A stretch of 64,000 bases of DNA, from contig NZ_JAGGKP010000004.1 in the NCBI RefSeq assembly GCF_017873765.1, forward strand, positions 62,001 through 126,000, read 5' to 3'. Made by a program: the position numbers and the translations under genes. The notes under the pieces were generated by a model that saw only the letters and a program-made list of their open reading frames with translations, was not told where the DNA came from and did no database searches. This DNA comes from Paenibacillus sediminis. Lineage in GTDB: Bacteria > Bacillota > Bacilli > Paenibacillales > Paenibacillaceae. This document shows, one piece after another, positions 34,909-43,410 of this stretch (position 1 is the stretch's first letter; each line of letters starts with the position of its first letter).

Positions 34909-35404
34909 AGTCCATGCCTCCTGTTCTAGTTAATATTTTTCTTATCATCTCAATCGCTCTAAATTGAGTCGTTTTGATGCTCGATTCACTCTTACCAAGC
35001 AGCTCAGCTGTATCCTTAACGGAAAAACCTCGCAATAATCGGTATGTAATCACCTGTTGTTGTTCTTCATTTAGCAAAGAGAGCGCTCTACGCACTTCAT
35101 CCATCTGCACCACTTCTTCTTCAGGCCCCTTTTCTGGGCTGCTTATGGCAAATTCCATCTCTAAAGGCACCTGATTATTTGTTTTTTTACTGCTTCGCCA
35201 TTTGTCGATAATCAGGTTGCGGGCAATCGTTTTTAACAAACCAACAATATTGTCATTGTTCTCAATATACCTTGCTTCCGTACGGATCGCCCTAAGGAAT
35301 GTCTCCTGCGTTAGGTCTTCTGCCTCCTGCCGGTCACTAACCCTGTATGCAATAAAGCGGTATATCTCTTGCCAGTGCTGCCTCCATATCTGTTCCCAGT
35401 CCAT
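34889..35404 (-). CDS. ECF-type RNA polymerase sigma factor
   Basis: 171-aa sigma-70-family ECF factor. Region 2 (about residues 10-75) contains YRVSDRQEAEDLTQETFLRA and a downstream NLIIDKWR segment; region 4 (about 108-160) contains EEQQQVITYRLLRGFSVKDTAELLGKSESSIK (read in part), the helix-turn-helix for the -35 element. Likely controlled by the membrane propeller protein encoded next, with which it is co-transcribed. Target promoters are not identifiable here. It is the first gene of a three-gene operon. Confidence 0.92.
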   Translation of the reverse strand: MDWEQIWRQHWQEIYRFIAYRVSDRQEAEDLTQETFLRAIRTEARYIENNDNIVGLLKTIARNLIIDKWRSSKKTNNQVPLEMEFAISSPEKGPEEEVVQMDEVRRALSLLNEEQQQVITYRLLRGFSVKDTAELLGKSESSIKTTQFRAIEMIRKILTRTGGMDYGYSRR

Positions 35405-35487
35405 TTTATGTTCCCCTCTATTCTTCTTGAGAAAAGGTTTCTTACTAGCAAAGACGATGCAAAATCAATTTGGTTACAATTAACAAA

Positions 35488-35512
35488 AAAAGCTGAGCAG
35501 AACTCAGCTTTT
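35488..35512 (-). terminator. Terminator after the TetR gene
   Basis: AAAAGCTGAG (35488-35497) pairs with CTCAGCTTTT (35503-35512) around a 5-nt loop, with TTTTTT on the minus strand. Confidence 0.88.
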
Positions 35513-35525
35513 GATTACATATAAT

Positions 35526-36137
35526 TTAGAGACTAAAATGAAACGTTCCTTTCTTCGCACCAAGCAGCTTCTCGGTAATTTCATCGACCGCCGCAAGTTT
35601 GAGCCGCAGCTCTTCTTCCGTCCAGCTAAAAATGCCGGGGTCAAACAAAAACTGTGAACCCGCTAATAAAAATTCAGTAATTACGAGAGGGTTATCGGTA
35701 TGGAATACACCCTCCCGGTTCCCTTGCTCTACGATTGATGCAACGAGCGGAGCATATTCCCTGATCATTCGCACGAGCGCTTTTTGATGCAGCATCGCAT
35801 TATGATCTTCATGTAAATACTCGATTTCATCCATACGGTTATTGCCTTGTGCAAGCAGTTTGCGCACTTTCTCCAGCTTGTCCACTGCACCTGCGCCCTG
35901 CTCATCTACAATCTGCTGAAGCGAAGCGATATTTTCCTGCAGTTCCCTGTCAATAAGGGCGTCAGCAATGTCACTCTTGGACTGAAAATAATAATAGATG
36001 GTACCCTGGGCTACACCTACTTTTTTGACGATATCGCTTACCGCCGTCCGCTCATAGCCTTTCGTTTGAAAAAGCTCCTTCGCCGCATCCAATATATCTT
36101 TCTTCCGTTCTTCCGGAGATTTCGAAACACGTGCCAT
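35526..36137 (-). CDS. TetR-family repressor of the adjacent drug pump
   Basis: 203-aa TetR regulator. The N-terminal helix-turn-helix (about residues 8-55) reads ILDAAKELFQTKGYERTAV with GVAQGTIYYYFQSKSDI after it. It is divergent from a 14-TM MFS pump. Two identical 17-bp inverted repeats lie between the genes and overlap both promoters. That is classic organisation of a TetR repressor that controls an efflux gene and itself, with the pump substrate as likely inducer. GGAGGG is 7 nt before the ATG at 36137. The frame extends 8 codons upstream without a ribosome site. Confidence 0.9.
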   Translation of the reverse strand: MARVSKSPEERKKDILDAAKELFQTKGYERTAVSDIVKKVGVAQGTIYYYFQSKSDIADALIDRELQENIASLQQIVDEQGAGAVDKLEKVRKLLAQGNNRMDEIEYLHEDHNAMLHQKALVRMIREYAPLVASIVEQGNREGVFHTDNPLVITEFLLAGSQFLFDPGIFSWTEEELRLKLAAVDEITEKLLGAKKGTFHFSL

Positions 36138-36170
36138 GACTAGCCCTCCAAAAATGTTCAAGTTAATTTC

Positions 36171-36210
36171 ATTTTAACTATTGACTGATTGTCAGTCAAC
36201 AATATATAAT
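36171..36210. promoter_or_regulatory. Divergent promoters for tetR (minus) and MFS (plus)
   Basis: Plus strand: TTGACT (36181-36186), 18 bp, TATAAT (36205-36210). Minus strand: TTGACT (36194-36199), 17 bp, TAAAAT (36171-36176). The two -35 boxes lie inside the first operator, so one bound repressor blocks both. Confidence 0.75.
36182..36198. promoter_or_regulatory. TetR operator 1
   Basis: TGACTGATTGTCAGTCA: 7-bp arms TGACTGA/TCAGTCA around TTG. It overlaps the -35 regions of both divergent promoters. Confidence 0.82.
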
Positions 36211-36224
36211 CTGTCTCGAGTCAC

Positions 36225-36241
36225 TGACTGACAATCAGTCA
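36225..36241. promoter_or_regulatory. TetR operator 2
   Basis: TGACTGACAATCAGTCA, the exact reverse complement of operator 1, located between the pump promoter and its ribosome site. Centre-to-centre distance is 43 bp, about four helical turns. Confidence 0.82.
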
Positions 36242-36262
36242 AAATTGAAGGAGGAACAATTT

Positions 36263-37777
36263 ATGTTCGCAAAAAAACGAGTTCCGTTTATTCTTCTTGC
36301 CGTCTTTATTGGCATTTTAATGGTCAACATCGATGGGATGATCGTATCCACAGCCATGCCCACCGTTATCGCTAAACTAGGCGGAATGAATCTGTTTTCT
36401 TGGGTAACTGCCGCTTACATGCTTACGACAACCGTGTTTATTCCGATTTTCGGCAAGCTCGCTGATCTTTACGGTAAAAAACCGTTCATACTGCTAGGTC
36501 TTCTTCTCTTTACAGTAGCCTCCGTACTCTGTGCCACAGCAGACAGTATGACGCAGCTCATTTGGTACCGCGCACTGCAGGGTGTCGGCGGCGCGCCGCT
36601 TATGCCGCTTGCTTTCGCCATGATTTTCGAAATCATTCCGCTCGAGAAACGCGGGCGTATGCAGGCGATGTTCATGGCCACCAACGGTATCGCACTCGTC
36701 GCGGGTCCGCAAGTCGGTGCCTGGTTGACCGAAAAGCTTTCATGGCACTGGGTATTTCTCATTAATGTTCCGTTTGGCATCATCTCCATGCTGCTGCTTG
36801 CTTTATTTTATTTCGAATCGAGCAGCCGAAAGTCATCTCGCCTCGATCTCGCAGGATTCACCGCACTGACCATATCAATAACTTCGCTCATGCTTGCGCT
36901 TGTTATGGGCGGTGTTGACTACACCTGGTCCTCATGGCAAATCATACTTTTATTTGCCGTAAGTGTAATCTTCCTTGTTGTGTTCATCCTCGCTGAGAAG
37001 AAAGCCTCAGAACCAATGATTCCGCTTCATCTGTTCTCTCGCACTGTTGTATCCTCGACAGGCATCTCGTTCTTGTTAGGTCTGATCATGGCTGCTGCTA
37101 TGGCCTACATTCCAATGTACATCCAAGGTGTTGCCGGCCAAAGTGTCAGCAGAGCTGGCAATGCGTTAACACCGCTATCCGTGACACTCATTTTCGGTTC
37201 AATGGCGGGAAGTATGCTGCAGAGCCGACTTACGTTCCGTACCAGTATGGCCGTGGCAATTGTGCTGCTCGGCATTAGCTGCGGCATGCTCTATGGGCTC
37301 ACGCCGGCATCAAGCCACGGCTATGTTATCGCAGCGATGATCGTCATGGGTGCCGGCATGGGTCCGCTCTTCCCGATAACGATGATGCTCATGCAGACCT
37401 CCGTTTCAAGGGAGCATAACAGTACGGCTACAGCGCTCGTCAGCTTTTTCCGCAACATCGGTCTAGCGCTCGGCAGCAGTGTATTCGCAGCGATTATTAA
37501 TAATCGACTCGTTCATACGATACAAGGACTTCCTGCTGCTAAGGATATGAATGCTATACAACCGCAGGCTTTGATGGACACGGCTGCGCGTGCCCGTATC
37601 CCAGCTCCGATTCTTCACGTCCTTGAACAAGGCTTAAATAATGGCATCATTATCGTCTTTGCCGCCGGTGCAGCGATCTGTATGGCTATGCTTGCACTTA
37701 GTTTACTGGCTGGCAAAGCACGATTGGAGATCGCTCCTAGCGATGCAAAGGCTGTGAAGCCGCAAGTTCAACAGTAG
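36263..37777 (+). CDS. MFS drug efflux transporter, 14-TM DHA2 family
   Basis: 504-aa proton-driven exporter with 14 predicted helices. The first helix contains MVNIDGMIVSTAMPTV (motif D1-like), motif A appears as GKLADLYGKKP, and motif C as VAGPQVGAWL. It is close to the EmrB/QacA/Mdr group that confers multidrug resistance. The ATG at 36263 is preceded by AAGGAGGA. Transcription is repressed by the divergent TetR protein. A second EmrB-like pump with a MarR gene occurs at 54432-56039. Confidence 0.93.
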   Translation: MFAKKRVPFILLAVFIGILMVNIDGMIVSTAMPTVIAKLGGMNLFSWVTAAYMLTTTVFIPIFGKLADLYGKKPFILLGLLLFTVASVLCATADSMTQLIWYRALQGVGGAPLMPLAFAMIFEIIPLEKRGRMQAMFMATNGIALVAGPQVGAWLTEKLSWHWVFLINVPFGIISMLLLALFYFESSSRKSSRLDLAGFTALTISITSLMLALVMGGVDYTWSSWQIILLFAVSVIFLVVFILAEKKASEPMIPLHLFSRTVVSSTGISFLLGLIMAAAMAYIPMYIQGVAGQSVSRAGNALTPLSVTLIFGSMAGSMLQSRLTFRTSMAVAIVLLGISCGMLYGLTPASSHGYVIAAMIVMGAGMGPLFPITMMLMQTSVSREHNSTATALVSFFRNIGLALGSSVFAAIINNRLVHTIQGLPAAKDMNAIQPQALMDTAARARIPAPILHVLEQGLNNGIIIVFAAGAAICMAMLALSLLAGKARLEIAPSDAKAVKPQVQQ

Positions 37778-38008
37778 TACGTGGCATAGTTAGTTAAACT
37801 TACGGAAAACAAGAGCAAATAAGCGACAACGGGCAGGCGCCTCGGCCACTGCCTATTTAAGTAGAACAATCCCTAAAGTTTTCCATATTGTTAAATTGCA
37901 ATAAAAGGGGATTGATTTTTGATTCATTATTAGCGTATAGAGCAGCTGTGGGCATACAAACACGACAAGTCGTATCTATGTTGAAACCTGGATAATTTAA
38001 GATGAAAG

Positions 38009-38206
38009 TTGAACAAAACAGAATCAAACGATTTGTTTGATGAGAATGCTATTACGCAAAATGCTAATTGGTTAGCCGACTACTGGAGCAAAAAAAGCAT
38101 TGCTGGCCTAATACGAATGCCTGCAACAAGACACAATTATTTACACTTGAATAAATGCGTTCGTATAAAGGATAAATTCCATAAGCAGATGAAGAATCCA
38201 CTCTAA
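38009..38206 (+). CDS. Doubtful 65-codon frame
   Basis: A TTG-started frame with no good ribosome site, ending exactly at the terminator at 38198-38219. The translation (TESNDLFDENAITQNANWLADYW at the start) has no recognised motif. The coincidence with a terminator keeps it from being dismissed, but I expect it is not a real gene. The rest of 37778-38365 shows no supported feature apart from a weak GGGCAG/CTGCCT stem near 37834-37856. Confidence 0.2.
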   Translation: MNKTESNDLFDENAITQNANWLADYWSKKSIAGLIRMPATRHNYLHLNKCVRIKDKFHKQMKNPL

Positions 38207-38219
38207 TGATAAGGAGTGG
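38198..38219 (+). terminator. Small intrinsic terminator
   Basis: CCACTC (38198-38203) and GAGTGG (38214-38219) with a 10-nt loop, followed by CTTTTTCTC on the plus strand. Confidence 0.6.
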
Positions 38220-38365
38220 CTTTTTCTCTATATGGAAATGTAGATCATACGGTCAAACCGTACTATGTGCTTAGAGAATACTGCGGAGAACCTAATCCTA
38301 CCAAATTTAAAGCTAGTTAAATAGAACTATTTTTATTATTAAAATTGTAAAAATCATAGATTATT

Positions 38366-38394
38366 TTGTCGTTTTTTGGTACATTTGATATACC
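38366..38394 (+). promoter_or_regulatory. Promoter of the c-di-GMP riboswitch operon
   Basis: TTGTCG (38366-38371), 17 bp, TATACC (38389-38394). A start near 38401 would place the aptamer at the very 5' end of the transcript. Confidence 0.5.
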
Positions 38395-38399
38395 AAAAG

Positions 38400-38490
38400 T
38401 TGTAAAAGGCAAACCCGCGGAAACACGGGGACGCAAAGCTATGTGCCTAAAGGATTAAAAGATCCTAAGGTTGACAGGCCGCCAATGTCA
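38400..38490 (+). ncRNA. c-di-GMP-I (GEMM) riboswitch aptamer
   Basis: Contains the conserved landmarks in order: GGCAAACC, a hairpin closed by CCCGCGG/CACGGGG with a GAAA-type loop, GGGACGCAAAGC, GCCTAA, a second hairpin GGATTAAAAGATCC, and the terminal GGTTGACAGGCCGCC. These match the GEMM-I aptamer that binds cyclic di-GMP. It stands about 150 nt upstream of a chemoreceptor gene, a frequent target of this switch. A candidate terminator follows. Confidence 0.9.
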
Positions 38491-38516
38491 TTGTTCTATC
38501 TGAATAATGCGTTTTC

Positions 38517-38554
38517 GCGTACTGTCTAGTATTTTCCTGGCAGGCGCTTTTTTT
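38517..38554 (+). terminator. Riboswitch expression-platform terminator
   Basis: GCG-TA-CTGTC (38517-38526) pairs imperfectly with GGCAG-G-CGC (38539-38547), followed directly by seven T. c-di-GMP probably decides whether this hairpin forms; the direction (on or off) cannot be told from the sequence. Confidence 0.55.
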
Positions 38555-38642
38555 ATTGAGACACCACTGGGAGGAGGGCCGTCAAAAACAGAGAAAGCCG
38601 TAAACGTCTGCTAGAGAGAAATTACAATAAAGGAGAAGAGCA

Positions 38643-40370
38643 ATGCAAAAAGGTAGAAATTTATCATTAAAGTATAAGGTATCACTTATCGTTATTGTTA
38701 TTGTTGTCTTGATTTTTACTGCGGTGACCTACTTCAGCTTAAACATTTTGAAAAAAAATCTTGATAATGATTTGAAGAGAGAGTTGCTTAGTGTAGGTAC
38801 ACTGACAAGCATGCAGATCGATCCCGCTCAGGTTAATCGGCTTTTAAGCAGCAACGGTAACGGTAACCCAGACTTTGTAAGCATGCAGAAACAGCTTGAT
38901 CAAATCCAGAAAGACCAAGGCATCATGAGCTGGAGCTATATCTGGACCCTGAAGAACGATCAGGTGACTACTCAGGCGTTTACGTCCAATTTAAATGAAA
39001 TTTATAAGCCAGGGGCTTTGTTTAAGGATATCGCTCCTATCCATCTCCAGACTGCCAAGAAGGTGTATTCCACTGGAACGTCACAGGTTACTGATATTTT
39101 CACTGACCCTTTCGGTACTTGGAGAACCGTATTCTCTCCCATTAAGTTAGATGGCAAAGTCATTGCTGTAATCGGTATCGACTATTCCGCGGACTACATT
39201 AATCAGCTCTCTAATCAAGCACGGAACCAACAGCTGCTGATCACACTCATTGGTCTGATCATCGTAGCACTTGTGATATATTCCATTATAAATATGATTC
39301 TCAAACCGCTGAAAACTATTGTTAACGTGTCTAACCGTATCGCGGAGGGTGACTTAAGCAGCAGTCAGTTCAGTTACAAATCCAATGATGAAATTGGTCA
39401 GCTCAATATGGCGATCGCCAAAATGCAGAATAATCTGCGCTCTCTGATTCTGAGCATTCAGGAATCTTCCGAGCATGTAGCCTCTTCATCCGAACAGCTG
39501 ACTGCAAGTTCCCAAGATACCGAATCCTACTCGGTAAAAGTAAATCAGGATATGTCCGATGTCGCCGCAAAAACATTAATGACATCTAAAATCACTGATG
39601 AAACCGTAACTGTCCTGGAAGAGACTGCGCTGGGAATCCAGCGTATTGCTGAATCGACCGCTACCGCTTCCGATGAGTCCGAGCAAATGGCCTTGAGTGC
39701 TCAGAACGGTTATGAATCCGTCCAAAAATTGCAGGATCAAATGCACAAAATTACCGATTCTGTAACGCGTATTGCCGATGTAGTTAATATTCTGAACTCG
39801 CAGATCGGCGAAATTAATGAGATGACCAATCTGATTACCGATGTAGCGGAACAGACCAATTTGTTGTCGCTAAATGCCTCCATTGAAGCTGCGCGTGCCG
39901 GTGAACACGGCCGAGGCTTCGCGGTCGTAGCCACAGAAATTCGGAAGTTGGCCGAGAGCACAGGCCGCTCTGCAAGTACCATTGCCGAGCACCTGTCGGG
40001 CATTACACGCAACACTACAGAATCCCAGACTATAGCCATGGAAGGACAGAACGAGGCCTATATAGGACTTAAGCTGATGGAAGAAGCAGGACGTTCCTTT
40101 AAGCAGATTTTGGAATCTACTAAAAATGTAGCTATGCAAATGCAGGAAATTTCAGCTTCTTCCGAGCAAATTTCTGCTTCCTCCCAAGAGGTAACGGCTT
40201 CAGTAACTGAACTTAGATCTGCCGCAGGGGATATCGCACAGAAAGCTGATCAAGTCTCCTATGCCTCCGGACAACAGCTGCAGTTCATCAAGGAAGTAGC
40301 CAAAGCAACGGAATCTTTAAGCCATACCTCGCAATCTCTGCAGGAATTAATTCAGCAGTTCAAAGTTTAG
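38643..40370 (+). CDS. Methyl-accepting chemotaxis protein
   Basis: 575-aa membrane chemoreceptor. TM1 is at about residues 11-33 and an extracellular sensor region (single-Cache-like, ending [15 protein letters not shown]) runs to about 195. TM2 is at about 199-222, HAMP to about 270, and a long coiled-coil signalling domain follows. The hairpin tip [18 protein letters not shown] near residues 405-425 is the CheA/CheW contact. Relays an external ligand to the flagellar chemotaxis machinery. It is the first gene after the c-di-GMP riboswitch, linking chemotaxis to the motile/sessile decision. AAGGAG is upstream of the ATG. Confidence 0.94.
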   Translation: MQKGRNLSLKYKVSLIVIVIVVLIFTAVTYFSLNILKKNLDNDLKRELLSVGTLTSMQIDPAQVNRLLSSNGNGNPDFVSMQKQLDQIQKDQGIMSWSYIWTLKNDQVTTQAFTSNLNEIYKPGALFKDIAPIHLQTAKKVYSTGTSQVTDIFTDPFGTWRTVFSPIKLDGKVIAVIGIDYSADYINQLSNQARNQQLLITLIGLIIVALVIYSIINMILKPLKTIVNVSNRIAEGDLSSSQFSYKSNDEIGQLNMAIAKMQNNLRSLILSIQESSEHVASSSEQLTASSQDTESYSVKVNQDMSDVAAKTLMTSKITDETVTVLEETALGIQRIAESTATASDESEQMALSAQNGYESVQKLQDQMHKITDSVTRIADVVNILNSQIGEINEMTNLITDVAEQTNLLSLNASIEAARAGEHGRGFAVVATEIRKLAESTGRSASTIAEHLSGITRNTTESQTIAMEGQNEAYIGLKLMEEAGRSFKQILESTKNVAMQMQEISASSEQISASSQEVTASVTELRSAAGDIAQKADQVSYASGQQLQFIKEVAKATESLSHTSQSLQELIQQFKV

Positions 40371-40389
40371 CAAATAGGAGAGACCAAAT

Positions 40390-41142
40390 ATGAGTTATAC
40401 AGGACTAAAAGGCAAGCAGGCGTTAATTACAGGCGCAAGCAAAGGAATTGGTAAAGCGGTGGCATTGGAATTTGCCAAAGCCGGAACGAACGTCATGATC
40501 AATTATATTGGCGATGACAAGGACGCTCTTGAAGTAAAAAAAGAAGCAGAATCCTATGGCGTTAAAGCGGAAGTTTTCCTTGCGGATGTAAGTGACTCTG
40601 CCCAGGTGCGTGAGATGTTCAGCGCATTTGACCGCTTGTTCGGCACGCTTGACATTCTTGTGAATAATGCGGGTATTGCCCAAGCTGTTACGGTTCGTGA
40701 AATGACCGATGAGCAGTGGGACCGGATGATCAAAGTGCATTTATATGGAACATTTTATAATGCAAGAGAAGCAGCACGCCGGATGTGGGACAAGAAGTCC
40801 GGCAAAATCATTAACATTTCCTCAGATTTAGCCAGTCTAGGGTGTGAGGAATTTACGCATTATTCCGCAGCTAAAGGCGGTATTACCTCCTTCACTAAAG
40901 CTTTGGCCCGGGAACTGGCTCCTCACATTAATGTGAATTCAGTAGCTCCAGGAGGAACACTGACCGATATCCTCGCAGACTTCGGCGAGGGATACGAAGA
41001 GGAAGAAGCGGCGAAATACCCGCTGAAGAGGCTAGCTCAGCCTCAAGAAATCGCCAAGTCGGTGCTGTTCCTTGCTTCCGACGATGCAAATTTCTACACA
41101 GGCCAAGTGCTCGGCGCCAACGGCGGCAGCGTAATGAACTGA
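40390..41142 (+). CDS. Short-chain dehydrogenase/reductase (FabG-like)
   Basis: 250-aa classical SDR. The cofactor loop TGASKGIGKAVALEFA is at about residues 14-29, NNAG at about 91-94, catalytic Ser in NISSDLASL near 142 and the YxxxK pair in HYSAAKGG near 157. The closing segment GQVLGANGGSVMN is typical of FabG-type reductases. Probably oxidises or reduces a sugar, polyol or hydroxy acid rather than working in fatty-acid synthesis. It lies only 19 nt after the chemoreceptor and 40 nt before a symporter, suggesting a catabolic unit. Confidence 0.9.
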   Translation: MSYTGLKGKQALITGASKGIGKAVALEFAKAGTNVMINYIGDDKDALEVKKEAESYGVKAEVFLADVSDSAQVREMFSAFDRLFGTLDILVNNAGIAQAVTVREMTDEQWDRMIKVHLYGTFYNAREAARRMWDKKSGKIINISSDLASLGCEEFTHYSAAKGGITSFTKALARELAPHINVNSVAPGGTLTDILADFGEGYEEEEAAKYPLKRLAQPQEIAKSVLFLASDDANFYTGQVLGANGGSVMN

Positions 41143-41182
41143 TTACATAGGTTACAACAAGGTTGTAAATAGGAGGACCAAC

Positions 41183-42697
41183 ATGACGTCCATTATCGTA
41201 TTTCTCATCTACTTGGTGTTTATTTATTACATAGGCTTTAAAGGGTATCAAAAAATTAACACAGCCGAGGATCTGCTCGTCGCAGGCTGGAGCATGCCGC
41301 TGTATGTTGTCGCCGGCAGCCTTCTTGCCGCTATGCTTGCCGCCCCGTTCTTCTTCGCTGCTATCGGATCCGGTTACACGACCGGCGGCTTTGAAGGGAC
41401 GGCAACCATGGCTGGACTTGGAACATGCATGGTGCTGGGCGCCTTCATTTGGACCCGGCCGCTGCGCAGACTCAAGGGCTGGACCATCGCCGACTATTAT
41501 GGTCTGCGCTATGCCAGTAAGAAGCTGGGCGCTTACTCGGGAACCGTGATGGCGATTGCCTTCGGCTTCTTTAATGCAGGAGCCCTGACAGTCGGAGGAA
41601 CCTACATCATACAGGCGATCTTCCATCTTCCTTTCATTCCAGCCGCCCTGCTTTTCGTGCTTCTGACGGCTCTGTATTCCATTATTGGCGGACTGTGGGC
41701 TGTTGCCTACACTGAAGTTATTCAGGGCCTTCTCTCCATTCTAGGGATACTAGGAATTACTGTTGCAGTCATTTATTCATATCACGACAACATATTCCAC
41801 CCCGATTGGTGGAACGTAAGCACCCTGTTCAATAAAGGGGGTGCGACGTTCTGGAGTCTGTATCTTGTGCTTGCGTTTGGCGATATTCCAGCAGCTGACT
41901 TAGGGCAGCGGGTCGCTGGAGCCAAGAACCCGAAGATCGCTCAACAGGGTATGATCATCTCAGGTATCGCGGTCATTGCCATCAGTTGGATTCCGGGCAT
42001 GCTCGGCGAAGCTTACAAATTCATTTATCCGGGCAGCCAAAATCCGGAGAACCTAATGCTGACATTCGCCCAAGGTTACTTCCCGCCTATAGTTTCCGCG
42101 ATCTTCCTGACTGCGCTTGGCGCAATGGGGATGTCGACCCTGGCAGCCTGTTTCGTCGCTTCCTCAGGAGTATTCACCAAGAACATTTATCTGGATTTCA
42201 TTAATAAAAATCCGACCCCGAAAAAGCTGTTGCTGATCTCAAGGATTGGTATCGCCGTGAGTGCCGTAATCGGCTTTATCCTGGCGATTAACTTCCAGCA
42301 GATTATTAACCTAGCGTATCTCGCATGGGATATTATTTTCGTTACTGTTTTCTGGCCCCTCGTGCTCGGGCCATTCTGGAAGAGAGTTTCCACAATTGCC
42401 GTGTGGGCCAGCATCACGGTCGGTCTACTCTATTACATCATCACTTCCATCGTTGGGGTGCCAGGATGGACCACGGACTCCACCGGATTCTTCGGACTTG
42501 TCACCGACCTTTGGATGATGCCGAGCATTTCCGGTGTAATCTGGTCAGGGATTACTATTGTGCTGTTCAGCTTCATCTTTCCGGCTACTCCTGCTGTTCG
42601 GGAAATGTTTGACAGACAGAAGGACGCTTCATTGGATAGAGTTGATAGCCCTAACAAAGACGTAAAATCCGGTTTTGGAGCACATGCGAAGGCCTAA
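41183..42697 (+). CDS. Sodium:solute symporter (SSS family)
   Basis: 504-aa membrane transporter with about 13 helices. SSS features are the N-terminal FKGYQKINTAEDLLVAGWSMP, the AYTEVIQGLLSILGI helix and the GYFPPIVSAIFLTALGAMGMSTLAACF region (read in part) near residue 300 that includes the sodium-site serines. Imports an organic solute with Na+; the substrate may be what the chemoreceptor senses and the dehydrogenase oxidises. TAGGAGG precedes the ATG. Last gene of the riboswitch operon, followed by a strong terminator. Confidence 0.9.
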   Translation: MTSIIVFLIYLVFIYYIGFKGYQKINTAEDLLVAGWSMPLYVVAGSLLAAMLAAPFFFAAIGSGYTTGGFEGTATMAGLGTCMVLGAFIWTRPLRRLKGWTIADYYGLRYASKKLGAYSGTVMAIAFGFFNAGALTVGGTYIIQAIFHLPFIPAALLFVLLTALYSIIGGLWAVAYTEVIQGLLSILGILGITVAVIYSYHDNIFHPDWWNVSTLFNKGGATFWSLYLVLAFGDIPAADLGQRVAGAKNPKIAQQGMIISGIAVIAISWIPGMLGEAYKFIYPGSQNPENLMLTFAQGYFPPIVSAIFLTALGAMGMSTLAACFVASSGVFTKNIYLDFINKNPTPKKLLLISRIGIAVSAVIGFILAINFQQIINLAYLAWDIIFVTVFWPLVLGPFWKRVSTIAVWASITVGLLYYIITSIVGVPGWTTDSTGFFGLVTDLWMMPSISGVIWSGITIVLFSFIFPATPAVREMFDRQKDASLDRVDSPNKDVKSGFGAHAKA

Positions 42698-42715
42698 TAT
42701 ATAAAAGGTGTAAAT

Positions 42716-42764
42716 AAAAGGAGCTGTCTCCCGATTTATCGAATCCGGCAGACAGCTCCTTTTT
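42716..42764. terminator. Convergent bidirectional terminator
   Basis: AAAAGGAGCTGTCT (42716-42729) and AGACAGCTCCTTTTT (42750-42764) form a 14-bp stem. It ends the symporter on the plus strand and the response regulator on the minus strand. Confidence 0.88.
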
Positions 42765-42807
42765 CTTAATGTAGATTTATTCTCTACAGTTCGTCATTTG
42801 GGCTTAC

Positions 42808-43410
42808 CTAAATCCACCCTTTCGACTGTGCAATTTTGACTGCGTCTATACGATTTTTGGCCTCGAGCTTCTGCATCAATTCTGACATATAATTGCGGAT
42901 GGTTCCTTCAGATAAAAATAAATGCTTAGCCATCTCGGCTGTGCTGAGCCCATCAGATGCGAGCTGCAGAACCATTCTTTCACGCTCTGTCAGTGGGTTC
43001 TCATCCTCAAATACAGTTACAGCGAGCTCTGGACTGATATAGCGTCCACCTCGTGATACATCTCGAAGCACTTGCGCGAGCTGCTCCACCGGAGCATCCT
43101 TCAGCATGTATCCTTTGACTCCAGCCTTTAGTGCACGTTGCAAGTAACCCGCGCGGCCAAATGTCGTAACAATGACTACTTTACTGGGGAGCTTTCTATT
43201 CTTGATCGCTTCAGCTACATCAAGCCCGCTCATTCCAGGCATTTCAATATCGAGAATGCAAATATCGGGTTGCAACAATTCTATTTTATGTAAGACTGTC
43301 TCTCCGTCAGCAGCCTCGTCGATGACTTCAATATCTTCTTCCATATTAAGTAAGGCGGTAAGAGCGCCTCTCACCATCGATTGATCTTCCGCAATGATGA
43401 CGCGTATCAT
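42808..43410 (-). CDS. NarL/DesR-type response regulator
   Basis: 200-aa DNA-binding response regulator. The receiver domain has acidic Asp9 and phospho-acceptor Asp54 (ILDIEMPGMSG), with conserved Lys near residue 104. The LuxR-type helix-turn-helix is at about residues 135-195 (LTERERMVLQLASDGLSTAEMA, read in part). Phosphorylated by the upstream DesK-like kinase and probably activates or represses the ABC exporter operon. The start overlaps the kinase stop in an ATGA. Confidence 0.93.
   Translation of the reverse strand: MIRVIIAEDQSMVRGALTALLNMEEDIEVIDEAADGETVLHKIELLQPDICILDIEMPGMSGLDVAEAIKNRKLPSKVVIVTTFGRAGYLQRALKAGVKGYMLKDAPVEQLAQVLRDVSRGGRYISPELAVTVFEDENPLTERERMVLQLASDGLSTAEMAKHLFLSEGTIRNYMSELMQKLEAKNRIDAVKIAQSKGWI

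Noticed and set aside
40928-41626. 232-aa frame on the minus strand
   Set aside because: Antisense to the SDR and symporter genes, which have strong family motifs; composition of the frame (many Arg, Cys, His) is typical of a shadow frame.
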